Positions 44,397 through 48,886 of a DNA stretch of 48,886 bases are shown one piece after another. The position numbers were made by a program, and so were the translations under genes. The stretch is taken from positions 1-48,886 of the forward strand of contig JAGYNZ010000022.1 of the NCBI GenBank assembly GCA_018399745.1, in the 5' to 3' direction. This stretch comes from Deltaproteobacteria bacterium (GTDB lineage Bacteria > Desulfobacterota > Dissulfuribacteria > Dissulfuribacterales > UBA3076). Each line of letters begins with the position of its first letter. Position 1 is the first letter of the stretch. The notes beneath the pieces are model-generated. The model saw only the letters and a list, made by a program, of their open reading frames with translations. It searched no databases and was not told the origin of the DNA.

Positions 44397-44433
44397 GGCT
44401 CGATAGTACGGGAATTTCCTTTTTTAGCCGGCA

Positions 44434-44504
44434 GAAAATCGCTTTTTGCGATTTGGGATGAAAAGGCACTCCCCCAAGCAACATATACTAAATTTTTTAG
44501 CACC
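44434..44504 (-). repeat. dispersed hairpin repeat, copy 2 (upstream of hydrolase)
   Basis: Hairpin AATCGC-TTTTT-GCGATT (44437-44453) at one end and TTTTTTAGCACC at the other. About 70 bases match the reverse complement of 11778-11845. Read towards the hydrolase gene it has the same order as copy 1 read towards mscS. Confidence 0.75.
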
Positions 44505-44591
44505 GCTGAAAGCCAAAGGTCAAGTAATTTTCCATGTCTTGATAAATAGAGGCAAAATCAGTGTTCCGGCCCCTGTATGTAATTAGGCTAT

Positions 44592-44619
44592 TTGCAAGTG
44601 GATTTTTTTTACTTATACT
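44592..44619 (+). promoter_or_regulatory. candidate promoter of the DUF3300-DUF2950 pair
   Basis: TTGCAA (44592-44597), 16-base spacer, TATACT (44614-44619), some 60 bases before the ATG of the DUF3300 gene. Four of six and five of six consensus bases. Confidence 0.4.
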
Positions 44620-44679
44620 TATTGATAATATGGTTATCTGTATATTTACGCCATATGATTGATTTATAAAGGAGGCATC

Positions 44680-45945
44680 ATGAAAGCTGTAAGCATTTTC
44701 AGACTTATGACGACCGGTCTTTTCATTGTCCTCTTTCTTGCGATGCCGATGCCGGGTCAGTCGCAGGAAAACGGTCAGGAAGCGGGACCAAGTGTCTTTA
44801 CTGATGAGGAGCTTGCCCAGATGCTGGCGCCTATAGCACTTTACCCCGATTCCCTTTTATCTCAGGTACTGATGGCTTCGACATATCCCATTGAAGTGAT
44901 CGAAGCCGATCGATGGCTCAAAAAAAATAAAAGGCTGAAGAACGACAGACTCGATGATGCACTGATAAATAAAGATTGGGATCCAAGCGTAAAATCACTC
45001 TGTCATTTCCCGTCGATCCTTGCTTTGATGAGTGAGAAGATCGCCGAAACTACCAGCCTGGGCAATGCCTTTCTGGCCCAGGAAGATGAGGTTATGGAAG
45101 TCATTCAGAGGCTCAGAGCCGAGGCCTATGAGCAAGGCAACCTGACTTCCAATTCAAGACAGAAGATTATCAGGCAGGGGGAAATCATCATTATAGAACC
45201 GGCAAGTACCGATGTTGTTTATGTGCCCTATTATAATCCCAACTATGTTTATGGCCCATGGTGGTATCCTTCTTATCCACCTTATTACTGGGGTCCTTTT
45301 CCTGTAGTTGTCGGGGCCGGCATCTCCTTCTGGCCCGGTCCTTTCATCAACTTTTCCCTGATTTCATGGAGCTATTTTGACTGGCACCGTCGTTCCATTT
45401 ATATAAACATACACAAAAGGCCACGATTTTTCAGGCGGCACGATTGGCATCCAAGACCTGGTGCCTGGTATCATTCTCCCAGGCACAGGAGGGGGGTTGC
45501 CTATCGTGATAAGCCCACCGCACACAGATACGGCAAGTCCTTCAGCAGATCCAAAACCTTCCGGCGTGATATACGAGGTTTCCCCGAGCGTCAGAAGACC
45601 TTTGGAAAGGATATAAAATATAAAAGCAGGCCTCAACGCCCTGCCGTTCAAGGATCCGGCATCGTCCGGGACCGAAGAGTAAACATTAAACAGGGTACGA
45701 AGCTGTCGGAAAGCGTTGGGCGGCAAGGTCATCTAAGCAGAGAAAAAATTCAAAGAAGTGGAAGCAAAGTCCGTATGGAAAAGAGACCTGATATAAGTCG
45801 AGATAAGGTTTTCGGCAATATAGGTTACGGAGCACAAGAGGGTAAATCCAGCAGGCGAGGCCATTTCAGCCGGGAAGGTTATCAAAGGAGCTATAAGGGC
45901 AGAAGTCCATCAGTCCACCACGATCGCGGCCGCATAAGACGATAA
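44680..45945 (+). CDS. DUF3300-domain exported protein
   Basis: AAGGAGG lies before ATG 44680, which is preferred over an upstream in-frame start. Signal peptide about 1-29 (FIVLFLAMPMPGQSQ). The DUF3300 domain covers about 40-240: FTDEELAQMLAPIALYPDSL, LSQVLMASTYPIEVIEADRW, DWDPSVKSLCHFPSIL, then VVYVPYYNPNYVYGPWWYP and a Tyr/Trp/Pro-rich stretch. The rest (about 240-421) is low-complexity, rich in Arg, Lys, Ser, Gly and His, ending in RRGHFSREGYQRSYKGR-like repeats, so it is strongly basic and probably disordered. Function is not known for the family. The next gene is DUF2950, its frequent neighbour, which suggests a shared envelope role. Confidence 0.85.
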   Translation: MKAVSIFRLMTTGLFIVLFLAMPMPGQSQENGQEAGPSVFTDEELAQMLAPIALYPDSLLSQVLMASTYPIEVIEADRWLKKNKRLKNDRLDDALINKDWDPSVKSLCHFPSILALMSEKIAETTSLGNAFLAQEDEVMEVIQRLRAEAYEQGNLTSNSRQKIIRQGEIIIIEPASTDVVYVPYYNPNYVYGPWWYPSYPPYYWGPFPVVVGAGISFWPGPFINFSLISWSYFDWHRRSIYINIHKRPRFFRRHDWHPRPGAWYHSPRHRRGVAYRDKPTAHRYGKSFSRSKTFRRDIRGFPERQKTFGKDIKYKSRPQRPAVQGSGIVRDRRVNIKQGTKLSESVGRQGHLSREKIQRSGSKVRMEKRPDISRDKVFGNIGYGAQEGKSSRRGHFSREGYQRSYKGRSPSVHHDRGRIRR

Positions 45946-45991
45946 TTAAATCAACTCATATGGAATTATGTTCACTCAGAGAGGAATACAG

Positions 45992-46975
45992 ATGATGTTA
46001 CGACATAAATCATATACAGAAACAACCGCATGCCCGTATTCTCACAGGCTGGCGGTTCTTATATTGGTCGTCTCATTGCACACCATAGGATTTTCCGCAA
46101 CGGCAAGGGCGGTGGAGCAGAAGGCCTTTATCTCTCCCCAGGAGGCCGTAAGGGCCCTGGTCGCCGCAGTGCAGGATAGTAACGATACGGAGTTAATAGC
46201 CATTTTTGGTCCTGGCTCGGAAGATCTTATCTTTTCCGGCGATAGAGTAGCTGATCAAAAGGACAGGGAGAGTTTTCTCATTGCCTTTAAAGAAAAGAAC
46301 AGGCTCGGGCATGAAAGCGATGTCAAGGCAGTACTTTATATCGGAAGCGAAGATTACGCCTTTCCCATTCCCATTGTTCAGGAAAAAAACGCCTGGTTTT
46401 TTGATACACAGGAAGGCAAAGAGGAAATCCTCCTCAGGCGAATCGGCAGAAACGAGCTTCATACCATTGAGGTCTTGCATGCCTACACAGATGCCCAGCG
46501 GGAATATATGGCCATGCACCATAGCGGTTGCGGCAGTCCTGAATTCGCCCAGCGATTGACCAGCAGCAAGGGCAAAAAAGACGGTCTTTATTGGGAAGCA
46601 AAAGAGGGTGAAGCAGAGAGTCCATTTGGCCCTCTGATTGCTAAGGCGGTAGAGTGTAAATATACAGGCAGTCTTGACACTGATAACCCCGAACCTTTTC
46701 ATGGCTACTATTTCAAGATCCTTAAGGCCCAGGGAAAGCATGCCAACGGCGGCGCCTTTGACTATATAGTTAATGGCAGAATGATCATGGGGTTTGCCCT
46801 CGTTGCGTATCCCGCCAAGTACGGTTCATCGGGTATTATGACCTTTATCGTTAACCAGGAGGGCAAGATCTACGAAAAAGATCTTGGCGATAAAACAACC
46901 AAAAAGGCGGCGGCAATGACTATGTTTGATCCTGATGACACCTGGAAAGAATACGATGAGGTAACCGAGCAGTAA
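45992..46975 (+). CDS. DUF2950-domain exported protein
   Basis: ATG 45992 is chosen because AGAGG lies seven to eleven bases before it; the frame opens earlier at 45968. Signal peptide-like region about 20-40 (HRLAVLILVVSLHTIGFSAT, then ARA). The mature part is a typical DUF2950: FISPQEAVRALVAAVQDSND, ELIAIFGPGSEDLIFSGD, RIGRNELHTIEVLHAYTDAQ, KDGLYWEAKEGEAESPFGPL, FHGYYFKILKAQG and FALVAYPAKYGSSGIMTFIV. Length about 327 is normal. Function unknown. It follows the DUF3300 gene by 46 bases, the usual pair, so probable partners in the periplasm. Confidence 0.88.
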   Translation: MMLRHKSYTETTACPYSHRLAVLILVVSLHTIGFSATARAVEQKAFISPQEAVRALVAAVQDSNDTELIAIFGPGSEDLIFSGDRVADQKDRESFLIAFKEKNRLGHESDVKAVLYIGSEDYAFPIPIVQEKNAWFFDTQEGKEEILLRRIGRNELHTIEVLHAYTDAQREYMAMHHSGCGSPEFAQRLTSSKGKKDGLYWEAKEGEAESPFGPLIAKAVECKYTGSLDTDNPEPFHGYYFKILKAQGKHANGGAFDYIVNGRMIMGFALVAYPAKYGSSGIMTFIVNQEGKIYEKDLGDKTTKKAAAMTMFDPDDTWKEYDEVTEQ

Positions 46976-47020
46976 AGTTTGGAAAAATTTGCCCTGTGTC
47001 TAAAATTGATTAGTTGAGCT

Positions 47021-47569
47021 TTACTTCATCAGTTCGGACAGGGACGCAATAACCCCCCTGGTCCGGTTTTCGACTTCCAGTAAATCCCTGGAGTTGGGCC
47101 GGCCCAAAATATTGCCCATACGTCCTTGAATATTCATGTCTGTATCATCGTGGAATTGACCAACGATATGCCATTGATCCAGAACCGTATACCCGAGATG
47201 CCCTAAAAATGAACGCAGCCACATAGTCATGGGAAGGGCCTCTGTTTCACCTATATGCGGCCCGGCATAAGTACAAAAGCAAATGCCGTATTTCCCAGGT
47301 ATCAGAGGGGATGAAGGCCTGATTTTTCCTTGATCGTTATAAGATCGAAGCCTGTTTTTTATGTAATTCATCATTTGTTTTGTGGGTAGCCAATAGATGA
47401 CGGGGGAACCTAAAAAGATCAGATCATATCGGAAAAAATCAACATCAACCCTGGGCGTGAATTTTATGAAATCGATTTCGTTGATTGGACCTTTAAGTGT
47501 GTCATGGATTCTTTGAGCGACTTTTTCCGTATTCCCACCGATTGAATCATACAAGATCAGGCCTTTCAT
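47021..47569 (-). CDS. flavodoxin-like protein
   Basis: A 182-residue flavodoxin fold, probably binding FMN. The phosphate-binding loop is YDSIGGNTEKVAQRI (8-22), a flavodoxin form (T/S-x-x-G-x-T). LIFLGSPVIYWLPTKQMMNYI (50-70) fits the second loop around the flavin, and FCTYAGPHIGETEALP (98-113) the third. Such proteins serve as electron carriers or NAD(P)H:FMN-type oxidoreductases; which one is unclear. The AAAGGAATAACA before the ATG holds an RBS. It lies 28 bases after the secreted protein gene on the same strand and may share its transcript. Confidence 0.83.
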   Translation of the reverse strand: MKGLILYDSIGGNTEKVAQRIHDTLKGPINEIDFIKFTPRVDVDFFRYDLIFLGSPVIYWLPTKQMMNYIKNRLRSYNDQGKIRPSSPLIPGKYGICFCTYAGPHIGETEALPMTMWLRSFLGHLGYTVLDQWHIVGQFHDDTDMNIQGRMGNILGRPNSRDLLEVENRTRGVIASLSELMK

Positions 47570-47597
47570 TGTTATTCCTTTAATTTTCTTCTATCAG

Positions 47598-48575
47598 CTA
47601 TTCAGGGGTATGGAGTGCCCAGGAATAAGTGATACGGCAAATTGTGTCCTGGACCGGGAGATTGATCTCCCAGAACTCCTCAATGATTTCAGGGCTGACG
47701 TTTTCCGTATGCTGTCCTCCTAAAAGCTGGATGAACATGCGTTCCACCCCGGCAAGCGTACCCCACTCTCCGCATTCTCCGCCACAGCACAAGATGGCCT
47801 TAATCCCTACAGGAGGTATGGAAGAATCGATCAGTATACCGTTTTCCCGGTCCGCATTTACTCGAAGCAGGCTCCCGGTAGGCGGAATGAGCTCGCCCGG
47901 TGAGCCCTTACAATAGATTACTTCGGTAGGAAATGTCTGTATACCACTGATACTGAGTGAATGGAGCTCGGTGAAGTCCACAGTGAAATAGTCTTCTACT
48001 GCGGTTGGTGTAAGCAGCATGTATATTTTTGCCTTCGCGTCGATTTCCGCACTGCATCCGGAACTTTGATCATAGCTATAAAATGTCTTTTCTATGATTA
48101 CATAGGGCCGTTTGCCGCATTCGTATTCGCATTCGATCCAGCATTGGGTAAAATCGCCTCCCTGACCGGTACAGGCCGCATGACAACCGTCCAGGCAGTC
48201 CGGCGCAACGTCGTCCCGGTGAAGTGGTCCAAAGGATGGGAGGGTGAAGGACTCAATATTGGAGTATTCTCCTGGCCCTTGCGGACCATAAGCCTGGACT
48301 GCGATGTAGAAGGCGGCCTCTGGCCATAGTTCCAGAACGAAGGGTCCGGTCTGGGGTCCCACATCCAGCTGCCAGATTGGATATGCCGAGGGATAGGGGG
48401 CAAAGTAGAAAATATACCCATCGGCATTTTCCGCCTCTGTCCAGGAAATTGTGACGGTGATCCGTGACGTCGTTAAGTGCAGCTCAGGACCCGGAATGGC
48501 GGCGGCGAATGCCTCCCAAAGACACAGAAGAAAGACGATAAAAAGGACTGTGATTAAGGTAATTTTTCTTTTCAT
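47598..48575 (-). CDS. secreted protein with Fn3-like domain and twin CX3C motif
   Basis: Family not recognised. Signal peptide about 1-25 (ITLITVLFIVFLLCLWEAFA). Residues 30-112 look like a fibronectin type III domain: LTTSRITVTISWTEAENADG, YIFYFAPYP, and FYIAVQAYGPQGPGEYSNIE. Next comes a Cys-rich segment, CLDGCHAACTGQGGDFTQCW then IECEYEC, that is CX3CX3CX9CX3CX3C, which may form a disulfide hairpin. The remaining 165 residues include SGCSAEI, CCGGECGEW and a final CRITYSW. It resembles the protein at 34071-34991 in its twin CX3C motif but not in overall sequence. A hairpin repeat lies just upstream. Extracytoplasmic; role unknown. Confidence 0.75.
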   Translation of the reverse strand: MKRKITLITVLFIVFLLCLWEAFAAAIPGPELHLTTSRITVTISWTEAENADGYIFYFAPYPSAYPIWQLDVGPQTGPFVLELWPEAAFYIAVQAYGPQGPGEYSNIESFTLPSFGPLHRDDVAPDCLDGCHAACTGQGGDFTQCWIECEYECGKRPYVIIEKTFYSYDQSSGCSAEIDAKAKIYMLLTPTAVEDYFTVDFTELHSLSISGIQTFPTEVIYCKGSPGELIPPTGSLLRVNADRENGILIDSSIPPVGIKAILCCGGECGEWGTLAGVERMFIQLLGGQHTENVSPEIIEEFWEINLPVQDTICRITYSWALHTPE

Positions 48576-48619
48576 GGCGTAACCCCCGTCTTTTCAAGTC
48601 AGATAAGCCGACGATTGAC

Positions 48620-48660
48620 AGGAAATCGCCTTTTGCGATCTGGGCCGAGGCAGCACCACT
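48620..48660 (-). repeat. dispersed hairpin repeat, copy 3 (diverged)
   Basis: Hairpin ATCGC-CTTTT-GCGAT (48625-48639) with flanks like those of copy 2 (GAAATCGCCTTTTGCGATCTGGG against AAAATCGCTTTTTGCGATTTGGG); similarity fades after about 30 bases. It lies some 50 bases before the start of the secreted-protein gene. Confidence 0.6.
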
Positions 48661-48886
48661 AGGCACGACATGCTGACTCAATTGGTTATCCTGAATTCTT
48701 CCACGTGGTTTTTTTATTAATGCCTGAATTTAGTATGGCCTTTAGATTATGGTTTGTCAAATTTATAAATGATGTCAAGCTGAGAGGTGGTTGAGCCGGC
48801 GCGTACGAGGTCAGATAAATGATTTAAACCGATCAGTCTATTTTTTTAGCAAGTTTGATACCCCTGGTATTGATGGTGATAAGTCT

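Noticed and set aside
44276-44503. N-terminal extension of the hydrolase frame, 76 codons
   Set aside because: It is made of two dispersed repeat elements. The protein-like sequence with a membrane anchor starts at ATG 44275.
48833-48886. Possible C-terminal end of a minus-strand gene at the window edge (ITINTRGIKLAKKID then TGA)
   Set aside because: Only 17 codons are visible. It looks protein-like but cannot be supported without the next part of the sequence.

Overview
The window reads as ordinary chromosome of a Gram-negative anaerobe, most likely a member of the Desulfobacterota (former Deltaproteobacteria). The reasons are a 12-haem periplasmic cytochrome c, a BadF/BadG-type acyl-CoA dehydratase activase with its DUF2229-like partner, a DUF134 protein, an AsmA protein, a LolC/E-type permease and MltD- and 3D-type envelope proteins. 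Gene density is high, there is no phage, IS element or CRISPR array, and orientation changes every few genes. The taxonomic placement is inference from gene families, not from a marker phylogeny.

Layout. 1-2.3 kb: a YeiH-family transporter, then a radical SAM gene that seems to have lost its middle. 2.3-8.5 kb (minus): pyrF, asnS, asnA and ppsA, the last with its own terminator. 8.5-9.87 kb: a long stretch without a convincing gene but with several hairpins, ending in a 15-bp perfect inverted repeat before an AsmA-family gene. 11.6-16 kb: MscS channel, DUF134 regulator, hisC, RNase E/G. 16.3-19.9 kb: ddl, an MltD-like transglycosylase and a cold-shock gene with a strong terminator. 20-23.3 kb: a VOC-methyltransferase fusion, a tRNA-Gly(GCC) unit with promoter and terminator, and the multihaem cytochrome gene. 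23.4-27.7 kb: a TMEM165/GDT1 transporter, then udg-nfeD-stomatin overlapping on the minus strand, and VanZ. 27.8-34 kb (plus): lysS, a LolC/E permease, a 58-codon gene, hsp20, lon. 34-38.4 kb: a secreted Cys-rich protein, typA/bipA, a small membrane protein and a 47-codon gene ending in a CCGHPGEPGC tail. 38.4-44.3 kb (minus): a tight four-gene run (alpha/beta hydrolase, 3D-domain lipoprotein, activase, activase-related protein). 44.7-48.6 kb: DUF3300-DUF2950 pair, flavodoxin, second secreted Cys-rich protein.

The strongest unusual signal is in the cytochrome gene. Its reading frame is interrupted only by one TGA codon (22835-22837) and then continues in the same frame for 152 codons with two more haem sites. 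A stem-loop of the bacterial SECIS type follows the TGA at the expected distance. I read this as a candidate selenocysteine-containing 12-haem cytochrome c. Further signals are a family of dispersed hairpin repeats placed upstream of genes in a constant orientation, two very small genes missed by length cut-offs, and two secreted proteins with twin CX3C motifs.
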